Source of the DNA: Cryptococcus deneoformans JEC21
Lineage: Eukaryota; Basidiomycota; Tremellomycetes; Tremellales; Cryptococcaceae
Assembly: GCF_000091045.1 (NCBI RefSeq)
Contig: NC_006694.1
Span: 804,001 to 868,000, forward strand
DNA length: 64,000 bases
Reading direction: 5' to 3'
Shown one piece after another: positions 1 through 11,786 of this stretch. A model generated the notes under the pieces. That model saw only the letters and a list, made by a program, of their open reading frames with translations, had not been told where the DNA came from and made no database searches. Made by a program: the position numbers and the translations under genes. Numbering within the stretch: the first letter of the stretch is position 1; each line of letters starts with the position of its first letter.

Positions 1-406
1 TTCGGCTTTGCTAACCGTCCTGTCTCCTTCACTCTTGAGGTCATTTCCTCCACTTAGATGACTGATTTATAAGTTGTTTCTTCTCCTATTCCCCTTTCTT
101 TCGATATTCAGGCAGCTGTAGTACATCAGAAAGACAGCTAGCCGTTTTTCATCTCTCGTTCCGTCCACATCACACTTATCCGCACACTCACTATAACGCC
201 ACCCTACCCTCCTCCCATTAGCCGCAATTACCATCACACGCAGTAAACGCTCTTATCCTTCCCCGACTCCAGAAGCTCCAGCTACAACTTCCAGAAACGC
301 AAAGAGATCAAAGCGTCTCGCAGACAAGAAAGGGCCTACTCCGGAACCAGAGACAGTAACTGTCGCTTCACCATCCGCTCCAGAGGGGAAGAACGAGGCA
401 CCTAAG
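1..406 (+). other. 5' flank of the Ariadne gene with in-frame coding-like extension
   Basis: This stretch holds the promoter and leader of the Ariadne gene. From about 233 to 406 the frame of the downstream ATG (407) stays open and reads as a charged, Ser/Thr/Pro- and Lys/Arg-rich tail typical of coding sequence. The codon at 233-235 is ATC in an ideal start context (ACC ATC ACA), where ATG would have been expected. I therefore annotate the CDS from the first real ATG at 407 and list the extension separately. Nothing else is recognisable here. Confidence 0.45.
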
Positions 407-2280
407 ATGTCGTCTGATGGAGAGAATGAAGATCTCGCCTACGAAGATGATTATGATGTTTTCGACGCCGACGATGTTATGGACGGTGAGTGCTATTTTT
501 TCAGAAGTTTGCGGCAAATGCTGAATAATCCTAGATTCTGCATCTGAGCCGGATGACTTTGATGTGTTGTCTCCCACTATAGAAAGTGAGTGAAGCAGTT
601 TTAAGCACCAACTAATCGAAACAGCTGTACCTTCCAAGAAGCCCTATGATGTCAACTACACTGTCTACGACTTGAAAGAGATCATCGGCATGCAGAAAAA
701 GATGATCGACGAAGTTGCCGCTCTTCTCGTCATTCCAGCCTCTACAGCTGCCGCTCTTCTACGACATTTCAATTGGAATACTGAAAAGCTCCAAGAAGTA
801 TTCTGGACAGAACCGGATGCCACGCTCCTTGCTGCCGGTCTCTCCCCACCTTCGTCCCCCTCCACCTCAACTCAACCCCTTCCCGGATCCCAGTCTGGAT
901 CATTCGAATGCCCCATCTGCTTTACCGATTACGAAGGTAAATCCGCCCAGCAAGACACTTTTGCTATGGGTTGCGGACATCGATTCTGTAAGACATGTTG
1001 GGGTGAGTACTTGACTGGGAAAATTAAGGAGGAAGGTGAGAGTGGGAGGATACAGTGTATGGAGAGCGGGTGTAAGCGGGTTGTCAAGGGTGAAATGGTC
1101 AAAGAGCTTGCTGGGGACAAAATATCGGATCGTTATTATAACCTATTGAATGCGGCATTCGTCTCGGATTCTCCAAACCTTAGATGGTGTCCACACCCGG
1201 ATTGTCCATATATTATTGGCTGCACTCAAGCGCCCCAACGGATGTTGAATCAATTGGTACCGACCGTGGAGTGTGAGTGCGGAAAAGATTTGTGCTTCGG
1301 GTGTGGATACGCCGCGAGCCACCGCCCTGTTATTTGCAAAATTGTCAGACTCTGGGAAAAGAAATGTGCAGATGACAGTGAAACCGCCAACTGGCTACAA
1401 GCAAACACTAAAGAGTGCACTAAATGTCAATCCACTATTGAAAAGAATGGTGGCTGCAAGTTAGTCAAATTTTGCCGGATTCAGAGGGATACAAGCTAAT
1501 GAAAATAGCCACATGACTTGTAAAAAGTGCAAATGGGAGTTCTGCTGGGTTTGCATGGGTCCTTGGTCGGAGCACGGCACAAATTGGTACCAATGTAACA
1601 GGTTTGACGAGAAGAGTGGTATAGACGCCCGAGACGTGCAGGCCAAGTCTCGTGCAAGCTTGGAACGGTATCTTCACGTGAGTCTCCCATATTTTCTCAT
1701 TGAAAAGTATTCATGATCACACTCAACAGTACTTCAACCGATGGGCAAACCATGAGCACTCTGCCAAACTCGACACCGAATTTTATGCCAAAACGGAAAA
1801 GAAAATGGAACAAATGCAGGATGCAGGCAACCTCTCCTGGATCGAAGTGCAATTTGCGAAACAAGCAGTAGACGCCGTCATCCGGGCGCGAATCACCCTC
1901 AAGTGGACTTACTGCATGGCTTTCTAGTAGATCCGCCTTTTGTTTCCAAATATGACAAATTACTGACATTAGCGAATAGTTTAAAAAGAAATAATCAAAC
2001 GGAATTGTTTGAGGATAATCAACGAGACCTTGAGCGGGCGGTGGAGAATCTGAGTTATCTATTAGAACAGAACATTGGGGAACCGGAATCGATCGCCAAG
2101 CTCAGGCATGACGTGACAAATCAGGCGGCATACGTCCAAAAACGGCATGAGATTATGATGGATGATACGTTAAGGGGACATCTCGAGGTGAGTTTCTCTT
2201 TTTTCCAGCATAGTGGTGCACAGACACTGACGATTGCTGGGCGATTGTAGCATCGTTGGGAGTTTACTGTAGACGTTTAA
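407..2280 (+). CDS. Ariadne-family RBR E3 ubiquitin-protein ligase
   Basis: This is a RING-between-RING ligase that transfers ubiquitin through a catalytic RING2 cysteine; human ARIH1 members work with neddylated cullins. Exons are 407-485, 535-585, 625-1459, 1509-1677, 1730-1926, 1980-2187 and 2251-2280 (522 residues). An acidic N-terminus is followed by a UBA-like helical segment (about 55-110). RING1 starts at CPICF (about 139), then comes the IBR with its Cys/His pairs. RING2 follows at about 300-335, reading IEKNGGCNHMTCKKC across the fourth intron; the Cys of HMTC is the expected catalytic residue. A C-terminal Ariadne domain has the conserved LKRNNQ and LFEDNQRDLE stretches. The last coding exon is only 30 nt. 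The length matches the family. The true N-terminus may lie upstream. Confidence 0.93.
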
Positions 2281-2898
2281 GACGCGTTCCATGGGGGCGT
2301 GTGAATGATTCAAGAACATGTAGATTTGTAGCAAGTTGAATCTTTCTGAGGATTAGTATTAGGAAATGTACTCCAACTTTCCTCCCCTCTGTCTTCCACC
2401 CGGTCCGGACTCTTCGTACAAACGTATTATCTCCTTGTTGATCATAGTGACCTTATACCTTAATCTCTCATGCATGATGGTTTTGGGAACAAGTTTTGAC
2501 TGGAGAGACGAGGTGCATGGAGAGTGTGATAAGAAGATCATTTCTGGATCGACAACCGCCGCAATGTGAGAAAATACTGAAGATGCATTTTTAAATCACC
2601 AGAGATGGGAACTAGACAAGGCTCGCAGGATGTGACCTGGGCGGGCTAGGAATCAGGTTAGATGAACGTGGAACATGAGGTCAAGCTGGAAATCATGAAG
2701 ATGATTTCTCGTAGAAAACCCTCCTGTAATCTTTGACGACCATTTTCATCGCCTATTCTTGATACATCCGCCCACCATCTTTCATAGGAGACACCTTCCT
2801 CTCACAATTGCTAACTATACAATAATGCTCCATATGAAATTCTCCCATGGTCCACTTAAACGCTCATTTCTAAACTACAATGACCGTCCCTCCTTCAG
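2281..2898. other. Intergenic region between Ariadne gene and transporter relic
   Basis: This convergent gap holds the 3' UTR of the Ariadne gene and the tail region of the decayed transporter on the other strand. I see no coding signal, RNA gene or repeat in it. Confidence 0.5.
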
Positions 2899-4191
2899 AT
2901 GCCTTTAGTACGCTACTTTGCTCTGCCTGAAGAGAGGCGGAACCAAAAAAGCCATAGAGACAGCAGAAATATCTTGAGGAAGGACTCGAACAGCCGCAAT
3001 GATGGCAGGCTCATTGAAGTAATTGATGGATCGCACTACAGAGGGAGTTGGTTGACCTACTCGCATATATATCGCCTCCGTGCAGTAAATGATTACGAGA
3101 AAAAACCCTATGACTTACTAACCACCATGGGTAAATACCAAGGGCCAATACAATCAAAATGGTCATGTTTGGGATCTTCCAGAAAGACGGGGGGGGGGGG
3201 GGGGGTGTCAAGGCATAACCTTCCGATAATCTCGCCCCATAGAAGATCACAAATATGGGCCAGCAGAGCAGGAAGGGTACCAAGAAGCTAGCTTCTTTCA
3301 GCCGTAAGGTGCGCTGAGTAATGCCGAGGACGAGGAAGATAACTGAGGAGAGCATCAAGAAACAGTTTACTATGTAGAGTCTCTTGGATTTATCGCGTGA
3401 TGGAAGATTTTCAGCAAGATCACCAGCGGTCTTGGGGATGAAGACAAGGGCAGAAACGCCGAAAGGCAGAATGACGATGATCATATCTACAGTAAAATTA
3501 TATATGTCAGCGATTTAACATCCCCGCAAATAATTAAGGACGTACTCGGAATAACCCTCTCCAACCGGCTTGCTGATAGTGAGCAGTGATGAAGCCGAAG
3601 AGACCACCAATGACAAGACCCATGACATTGGCGACAGTGCCGCTAGGCAGGAAATGGTGAGAGCGAGGTTGAGTTCCTGCAACTCAAAGATAGCGATAAC
3701 TAACCTGAAAGCAGAAGGGATCTGTACCGTTCGATCAACTTACTTTTACCTGTATGAAACGAGATGTGTTTGAGTTTCCGTTTCCCGTATCAACTCCAGT
3801 TAGACCGCTCAAGGCGTGGAGGATAAATTTGGAGTATTGCTCCGGTGTGAAAGAATAAACAGCGTATTGAATGCCAAGAGCCTCTTGAATTGAGTTAGTG
3901 AAAATTATAATAGCAGAGATAGGCGCCGTATCAAGATACTTCAAGGTTATTAGAATATGTTAAAACATGTCAAATGTATTTACTTACCTGAATGACACTA
4001 AATACCAACAATAAGAACCACTTGCGATGTTGACTTAATTAACTTGATTGTGTCGACCTTTTATTTTGGAACTCAACTTGCCCCTCTGATGTGACATCAA
4101 TGGCTGTTTTGCTAGGGGACGGGGTACCATTTGCTGGGCGGGGGAGAGTCTCAAGGGTGCCGTAAGTCTGGATCCGCTGCAGATCGCTCAT
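2899..4191 (-). pseudogene. Decayed MFS drug:H+ antiporter-type transporter
   Basis: On the minus strand, pieces of a fungal major facilitator transporter appear in order but not in one frame. An N-terminal segment starts at an ATG (4191), yet an in-frame TAA lies at 4039-4041 just before the first membrane helix (KWFLLLVFSVIQYLDTA). The region between helix 1 and the signature GTVANVMGLVIGG is far too short, so several helices are missing. The motif before that signature (NLALTISCLA) is in another frame. Two or three hydrophobic segments follow (3485 to about 3215). A run of 17 G (3189-3205) then breaks the reading, and C-terminal motifs (NEPAIIAAVRVLPQ, AFLVPPLFRQSK) sit in a different frame down to a stop near 2899. 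A partial mRNA could still be made, but a 12-helix transporter cannot. Confidence 0.8.
3189..3205. repeat. G17 mononucleotide run
   Basis: Seventeen consecutive G on the plus strand, read as a proline run on the minus strand within the decayed transporter. A tract this long is prone to slippage and to sequencing error, so its exact length should be treated with caution. Confidence 0.9.
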
Positions 4192-4727
4192 TGTTGTTGG
4201 TGGATATCATCTGTTGCTAGTGAGAATTCCAGGCAAGTTGTACTAAAGGGTATTATTATGGCTGATGTAAAAAGTCAGAATGTCTATGCGCGGCCTTCAG
4301 CCGTTAGGCTTTTATACCCTCACAATCATTCCCTTGACGATAACTGAGCTGAATCAGCTGTAGAAATCTCTGCCGGCTTGATTGAAACTGGTATCAACCA
4401 GAGAAGATTATCAAGAGCTACCACCAACTATATTACTGGATTCACTTTCGCTTAAAAGAGAATTCTGTTTGAGAAGTGTGAAGGTGGAGGTCGCGGAGAT
4501 TCCTTAAAGGTGAATTGAATCCATCAATGAAGGCCTTGCATAAAGTTCCGATGACAGAGCCTTCGCCGACGACAAGAAAGTGAGACCGGCCGTGCCTCTT
4601 CTTTGTTTTCTTCATTTGTATTTTGTGCTTTTCACCAACGTGTACGTCACAGTTTTTCCATACAGTTTTGTGGGACTTGCAATGAAGATGACAAGTGACC
4701 TCATACATTCTGCTGCCGCCCAGTTCG
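4192..4727. other. Gap between Med17 stop and transporter relic
   Basis: This holds the 3' UTR of the Med17 gene and the former promoter of the decayed transporter, both on the minus strand. A 110-codon open frame at 4442-4774 overlaps the Med17 3' end in another frame and has no recognisable domain; I do not call it a gene. Confidence 0.5.
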
Positions 4728-7087
4728 TCAACGAACTTGCGTAGTTGACCCATTGCTCGACAAGCTACTTTCAATCGCGTGCGTCACTGTATCCAGCCAC
4801 GCAAAGACGGTTATGTCTGACTGTCTTGAGTCGTACGCCTGGACGCTGATCCAGTCAGATTCAACGCTACCGTAGATAGTATGAAAAGAAGCTGGTATTG
4901 ACAATCTGAGGCATCTTTAACATCTAGCTTTTTCCTGACGATGTCTGACTTACCTGAGCAAACCAGTCTCGCCAATCCTGATGACTTCTTCCAAAGAATC
5001 AAAGTACAGCCCTTTCTTGTGTTCATCAGCAAGTTTTCCATGTAAGTGTCGGGACGCAAGCCTAAGAAGTTGAACCGAAAGGTCGTCAGACACAACTTGT
5101 GACAGCTCATCTGGGTTTGCTAGAGGAAAGGAAATGCTTGAAAGGTAGACAATGGTGTTGTAAGGCGCAGAAATATTGATGGTGATAATATAGCTGTGGC
5201 AACGATCAGCAACGTTCATTTGAACAATCCAAAGAGAGCACGCGACAACGTACCTGTCATCAATCCCTAATGAATATTCTCCAGTCAGGACTTCCGCACC
5301 TCTCTTACCTAGCAAAACCGCCCGCATTTCTTTTATTTCATCCTGTCCATCCTTTAACATTCTCTTTTCCATCCTCGAGTCCAATCCCGCATCACGTAGC
5401 GTCCTATCAAATCCATTCAACGTCGAGCTCACCAAACTACACAACTGTCTGAAGCGTAAGGTATCGATGATAGGTAGTAGGATGGACGGTATAGGGGATG
5501 CAAAATTTTGGGAAGGTGCGACGAGGTTGATTTTGCGTTGTCTATGAATGTTGAGGAGACTAAGACGGGTGGAGGATACTATGATATCACAGATAGATGA
5601 TGTAGGTGAGGAAGGCAGAGACCTTGTGTCATACTACGTTGGCATTAGCATTGTACGGCTTTCGCCACGTAGTTGAACCTACAAGCTCAAATGAGAGAAT
5701 TTTGTCGGCCACAGGGAAAGAGACGCGTTGTGGTTCAGTTTCGTTCTTAGGTATTCTAGCAGCCGCAAAACGAATCTACAAAGCCAGAACGATTAGTAAT
5801 GCCACAACATGATCATTACTGAACTGACTAACTTCATTGAAAAGATCCTCATCGAAGGCTTCCATCTGCGCAGCCTCCATCATAGCTCGTACGTCTGACT
5901 GGTCCTCGACCTTCACAGGGGTTGACGATATTACCGCACCAGAGTCATCTCTGAGAGTAGCTCGAAGCCGCAGATGATGGCGATCTCCAAAAGTTAGGCC
6001 GTCTTTCTTCGTTGGGTCCAGGTCGAAACCGGCAAGACATCTTGCACGTGTTCCACTCGGCGCTATCTTGTAGTCAGTGCTATCAGTTGAAGGGGAGTTG
6101 GTTGGAAATACCTTCATCGATTGCGTAAGGAATGACCACATCCTTGGCCTTTTCTCCTTCTCCACCGACTCTGCCAAAATCAGGCTTAGGCACCACCGCC
6201 CACTGGCCTCTCCCTCCTTCACCCTCTTTCAAATTCCTGATATCTTTCCAAAATCTATCACCAGCATGAGCCATCAACCTCAGCTCTCCTACTGCTCCAT
6301 CGATTAGCCCCTGACACTCGTTTAATGCGATCCGTTTCGCTTGAAGCAACCGCTCTAGCTCGTATATTTGTGCGTGAGGAGGTTTAATGGGGAAATCAGA
6401 TGGGGTAGTGGAGAATGTTCCGGGAGGTAGGATGGGTGGCTCTCCGGGGATGGACGGAAGGGTAGTTGGAGCTGGAGGAGCTGGCTTGGCCTTGCCTTTC
6501 TTCTGATGGAGTGCGGCAGGAGGCGGAGGAGGCTGGGTAGTGAACGAGGAAGATGATGAAAGTGTTTTGGCGAGCTCAAGGACGAACCAGAGTTCATTGC
6601 GAGCATCACTACTGATACTTTAGCGGATACGCAAAGAATCCTGAACATAGTCACTCACTTAAGTTGCAGAAATATCTCGGACCTCAACTTTTCCATTTCT
6701 TCATATGTCATCATACTGAACGGATCGCGTTTCTTTTCCTCGTCAACGCCCTCTCCTTGGGGCTTGACTGCGTCCTCATCGGGAGGCAATCTTTCGAGCT
6801 TTCGTTCTGTGAGTTCAAGCAAGCCATTCGGGTATTCGTTCCATATTCTTTCCAGCTGCTCCGTGAGCTTTGCGTCAGGTGTTTTGCTAAAAGCTTGTCA
6901 GATAGGATATGAATGTGATTGGACGTGATTGCACGTACGTCTCATCATAAGCAATAGTTCCATCTGGATCAATGGATTTCACAGGTTTTTCACCTAGTGC
7001 AAGGCGGATAGTGGTTGGGTCGATTGATAGTCGAAGATCTTCAAATACCGTTTTTGGTGAGGATCTTTGCTCCGAAATGCCGTTCAT
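4728..7087 (-). CDS. MED17: Mediator of RNA polymerase II transcription subunit 17
   Basis: Med17/Srb4 is the scaffold subunit of the Mediator head module, which links gene-specific regulators to RNA polymerase II. Exons, in transcript order, are 7087-6939, 6886-6659, 6611-6112, 6062-5833, 5775-5657, 5622-5254, 5193-4954 and 4866-4728 (657 residues). Family signs are the N-terminal segment FEDLRLSIDP, the FVLELAKTL helix in exon 3, the helix leading to GDRFWKDIRNLKE and the following WAVVPKPDFGR, then GLTFGDRHHLRLRATL. The C-terminal half contains IDTLRFRQLCSLVSSTL and a beta-rich end. One intron (5656-5623) is only 34 nt. The gene runs tandemly with the PKA gene upstream. The Med17 name rests on the central motif block; the C-terminal third is less diagnostic. 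Confidence 0.8.
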
Positions 7088-7522
7088 GACGTATCTCTTG
7101 TCACTCGCAGTTTATTTAACCAGGTTTCTTTTCGGCCTTGTTGTTTGCGAAGAAATGATATTGAGAAAAGGTGACAAGTGTCGATAGATGGTCAAGTGAA
7201 TCAATCTGTCTTTCGTTCGTTTGATATTTGTTGTTGCAAACAGCAAACACCGGCAATCATCGTGACGTCGACACTTCCATATTCTCTCCAATATTACACC
7301 CTCCATATTGCGATAAACCATGGACGTGGTAAGAAAATAATATTAAAAGTAAGATTATGGACCGGATCTCTTCTGAGGGCGATGAAACAATGCTACTGCA
7401 TGTATACTTAGTTCCTGATTGCTGTTACTTTTCTACTGATATAGTTTGTTCCTCCTTCCTCTGGGTATTTTACTAGAGGGCGCTTATCCTATCCCCGCAT
7501 CCCTCTATCACCTCTGCTATCT
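7088..7522. other. Promoter of Med17 / 3' flank of PKA gene
   Basis: A 435-bp tandem intergenic region on the minus strand. It must contain the PKA 3' UTR and the Med17 promoter. I see no further gene or repeat. Confidence 0.5.
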
Positions 7523-9341
7523 CTAATCCCGACTCAAGACCTCAGTAGATTCACTCGCAGACCCCCTCTCGCTCCCTCCTCCAGGGAAACTGAAGTCTGA
7601 AAATAGCTCGCCACATGGATCGTTCGATGTGTTGTACGTTTGGCCAAATACACCCGGAAGGTCTTGTGGTCGGGGAGGTGGATACCGCTGGAAATTCTGT
7701 GAATCGCCTATTTGATCACATAAAGTCAGTAAGGAAAACTTTCATGCAAAGCGGGAGGTACACACCCATGCTAGCCACTCGAGGGACGATCGGAGCTCCA
7801 ATTTCCTTCCTCTCTAGGCTTCTCCAATCCACACCCGCAAACCACGGATGTCCCATTACATCCTTCGCCCCGCCCCTCAAGTTGCCTAACCTCTTACTTC
7901 GATCCGCTGTCAAAAACCCCCTAATGAGATCTTTGGCATAAGGATCGACATGTGAAGGAAATGCAATATCTCCGCGGAGAATCTTTTCGTAGATACCGAG
8001 CGGATGATCATCAAAGAAAGGGGGATAACCAGCAAGCATTTCAAAACCGAGGATACCAAGAGCCCACCAGTCGACAGCTTTGCCATGGCCTTGGGAGAGA
8101 ACGATCTCCGGAGCAAGATATTCCGGAGTACCACATAAAGTGAATGTACGGTCTTGCACCACTTTGGCAAAGCCAAAATCCGCGATGCGGAGGTAGCCGT
8201 GACGATCGAGAAGGAGATTTTCGGGTTTAAGATCACGGTAGATAATGTTTTGCGAATGGAGGTATTCAATGGCAAGAACGATAGACGCGAGATAGAACCT
8301 GGTGACGTCGGCGGAGAATCGCCCGGCCCGTCGAAGGTGTGAGAAGAGTTCGCCACCTGGAATGTAAGACAAGAGCATATAGACATTGATCTGGTCCTGG
8401 TAGGTGGCATGCAGTTCGACGATAAATGGATGTCGTACACGCTCAAGGATAATTCGCTCAGAGTTGATGTGTTCCACTTGCTTTAACCTCACAATTTCTG
8501 ACTTGCGAAGGACTTTCATGGCGAAATGAGGGAGATGATCATCAGATTTTTGCGTTGTAGAGGGTGACGGTGAGAAAGGATGGCGAGAGCGATAGAGATG
8601 GGGGAAAATGGGGTGATATGGCGTCGGTCGATAAGAAGGTCGTTGTCGAACAAGTAAGACTCGTCCAAAGGTCCCAGTACCCAGAGTCTCGACGATTTCC
8701 CAATCTTCCAACCTCATTGTGTTCTGAGTCATTCGCGGGGCATAATGCCGACTAGGCTGGGATCGTTGTCCGGGTGCAGGCGTGCCTTCGACAACACCCT
8801 CCATTGAGCTCCACTGGGAGGCGGAATCCTCCCAGGACCCGGACGGTGGAGTTGATGCCATTGACGCAGGAGGCGATAACGGTACACCTTGTGCTGGGTG
8901 CTGCGAACCAACTGGAACTTGGGCTAGAGTAACCGCCATCAGTACATTTCTCAAAGATCAATTTATTCAAGGCCACTCACTTGGAATCTGACTGCCACTG
9001 CCTTCTCCGCGCTTCCCACCCTGTTCACCCACACTAGCTGTCGTCCGCGTCTGAATCCCGATCCTTTGTGTCCCAGAATCCTGTTGTACTTGTTGGCTCT
9101 GCAACATTGCAAAGTACGCCGGTGAACCGGGTTGGGATTGCAGTTGGAATTGAGGATGTAGGGGAGGCATACTTCGACCGGCGGCAGGAGATCCACGGTA
9201 GCCTGGACGTTCATGAGGTAAAAGCATTGACATCGGATCAAGCTTAAACTTTTTGAGCTTATTTGCGGACGCCGAGGCGCTGCTTGAGGTAGGCATTGAG
9301 GAGGATGAAGAGCGAGTGGAGGATGCGCGGGGTGGATCCAT
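7523..9341 (-). CDS. PKA2: cAMP-dependent protein kinase catalytic subunit (probably Pka2)
   Basis: This Ser/Thr kinase is released from its regulatory subunit by cAMP. Exons are 9341-8981, 8933-7766 and 7707-7523 (571 residues). A Ser-rich, probably disordered N-terminus of about 190 residues precedes the kinase domain. The domain shows the glycine loop GTGTFGRV, Lys in FAMKVLRK, the catalytic loop YRDLKPEN, DFG, the activation loop with TFTLCGTPEY and the APE motif. The C-tail carries FSDF, matching the FxxF hydrophobic motif of PKA-type AGC kinases. An insert of roughly 40 residues rich in Pro, Tyr and His separates the glycine loop from the Lys strand. The start is the first ATG, in good context; a 5' UTR exon cannot be excluded. 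Choosing Pka2 over Pka1 rests on recalled synteny with histone H1, not on a search. Confidence 0.88.
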
Positions 9342-11786
9342 TGTGGATGAAGGTCGTCGAGTGGGTATCACTGAATGAATCTTGATGTGATCGTGTAAAT
9401 TTGTGTTAACTGCCCGGGAATAGAGGAATGTGGATTGTGCTTGATGACTGATGGTGATGGATGTACCTTGATCAGCCGGAACCAGGGCGTAAGGGCGCGA
9501 GGTTGACAAGTATCAAATATGAAAGGAAGGATTGTTGCTTGATGGTCGATCACTACTACCCCTAATGACGCATCTGATATTGATTTCAGGCCCACCGGAT
9601 TCCTACACCCATATGTCGTCGCTAGTGTACCAGCTGTGGCTGTTATCAGGTGCCGTTCGTTTATGTCAGGGTATTATGCGCGTGGGTACATAAAAGAAGC
9701 CTCTTCTAGCGTCTAATGTGTCGAATTATGTTGATTGGTTGGTAGAGGTTGGAGTCCGGCTTTCCGAATAAACGCAAGGAAGTGCGATGCAGTGTTTTTC
9801 TCTCGGGTGAATCAAATTCCACGCCGGAATGACCGGAGATGGTCGTGGAGTGTCGAGCCCTTCGAGATCTGGGGGTTTTTCGGTGGAACTGGCTCACTCG
9901 TGGCTTGCCAGCAGCGAGAGCAGTGGCGAGCTGTGATTCGAGATGAAGTTGCGGTTTGCGGATAGATAGAGAGATAAAGAAATGAGGGATGACAGATGAC
10001 GGACGACGTCAAAAGAAGAATTCATTAAATCGTGTTGACATCCCTCCGTTTCCCGAGTAATAGTAATGAATAGACTGGGGTTATGGGTTCCTCATTCCTG
10101 CGCTTTACGACTAGTCCGTGCCTGAGTTCGAGTTCCACCGAATCTGGTTTTTTCGGCTCAAAATAAAAGCCAGATTAGCTTTTCGTCTCTGGTGATTACA
10201 AAACTTTTTAACGGCATTTCTCACCACAACTTACAATTAGGAACGACGATCGTCTCGTTTGTACAGCGAGGTCCCCCTGTCGGCTCGACGGAGGCTCGTC
10301 AAGTTACAACTGAGAATTCGGCCATTGCCGCAAACGACCCACATGCATCCACGATTTGTTTATAGTAGGCGAGCATGCCATGGCCAGATACGCGACGTAA
10401 AACGATCAGCAGAGTACGTAAAAGGATGTGTTATTGCTTGTGGTTGTTCATTTTTTTTTGTTCTTTTCCTCGTTCTCTTCTTCGAGAAAGAATCATTGGT
10501 AGCTGTCAAAGTCCTTCACTTCTTCCGACCCTCCGAGAATCTGAAATTCGTCTCAACCCCCAACTATCTTTCAGACAACCCGAATTTCTGTGAAGGGGAA
10601 CCGAAGGTTTTTTCTCCTGGAGTTGACCTTCGTTTGAACCTGCGCTCATTATTCTTTCCACCACCACATCTCTTTTTTCCCCTCCTATCTTCTGTCTTCT
10701 GCGTGCATTACGCATTTCATTCAACTGCATTTTGATCGTTTTCCCACCCACCCACTCAAAGTTGATCATAAATCAATTTTTGAGGTGTATCTTCACTACT
10801 ATGTCGCGCATACAGCAGTGAGGTATGGCAAGGAGCAAAGATCGATACAAGGCCGTAGGATCTACTTCATAGCAGTAAGTTTAGTCTTAGTATTTATATC
10901 TAGGTTATGGAGTTGTAATTTATGCAATACCTCGGCCAGTGCTGTGACTTCTTCATCATACTTATGGAGTCACAGTGTAAAGTGTTTTTAGGTGAAAGGT
11001 GGGGAGGATGAAACGACATCGAGACAGAGCAGAAGAGGAGCCTTATCGTGCTTCGCATGCATCACCCACAGAATATAACTGCCTCAACGTACGCCGGCAT
11101 GTAAGTCTTCATGAGCCAAAAGAGCAAGCCAAGGAATGACGCGATATCATCTCGATCCAAGAGGAAGCATTCAGGAATTCAGAAGATAGAAGAAGACGAC
11201 GACCGAAGCCTGAAAGGACGGAAAGAAGAAGAAGGGGTCGGTCACGGAAGCAAAAATGCCTATGAAGAAATGACTTGACCCTTATGTTGCCGAGTGCCAC
11301 TGCCCAAACACTGAAGCCATGAACTGAAAAGCCTCAGCGTCTAATGAATGGAGGAAATGGAAAGGGGCGTAGTTTAGCATCCAGCGTCGGCAGATCAGAG
11401 AACGAACGAAGGCGATCATTCACGACATAAAACGGATTGCTTATTACGCTTAGTTATTTACGCACTACCAGCAGCCAAAAGCTATCGATGTGGCAAAATT
11501 AAATAGGGGAAACTAATTAAAATAAGAAAAATAGACCCCGTTGTGATCGAGTCTAAAAAGTCAGGATAAGCAAATATGTAATTTTAAGTTATTATGAGCA
11601 GTTACAGGTTAGTGACGTCGACAGGGCCCCCAAGCCTATGGATTCTCATTGACGTCATGGGTGTCAGTCCATCTCTTTGGTCCACGGCCACTTCTTGCGA
11701 TATACTGGACTACTATCTCGTCCACAGCTTATCTTCTCAACTCATTTTCTCTTTCTATTCAAGTTCAACTTCCTCCAGTATCCATC
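9342..11786. other. Long divergent promoter region
   Basis: This 2.4-kb region lies between the PKA gene (-) and the disordered repeat protein (+). It contains a pyrimidine-rich stretch around 10440-10700 and an AT-rich block around 11490-11590. Two AGGGG pentamers (11363-11367 and 11505-11509) match the yeast stress-response element core, a weak signal in itself. No open frame here looks like a gene, and I see no RNA gene. Confidence 0.45.

Noticed and set aside
4442..4774. 110-codon minus-strand frame at the end of Med17
   Set aside because: It overlaps the Med17 C-terminus in another frame and has no domain; the spliced Med17 model explains the region.
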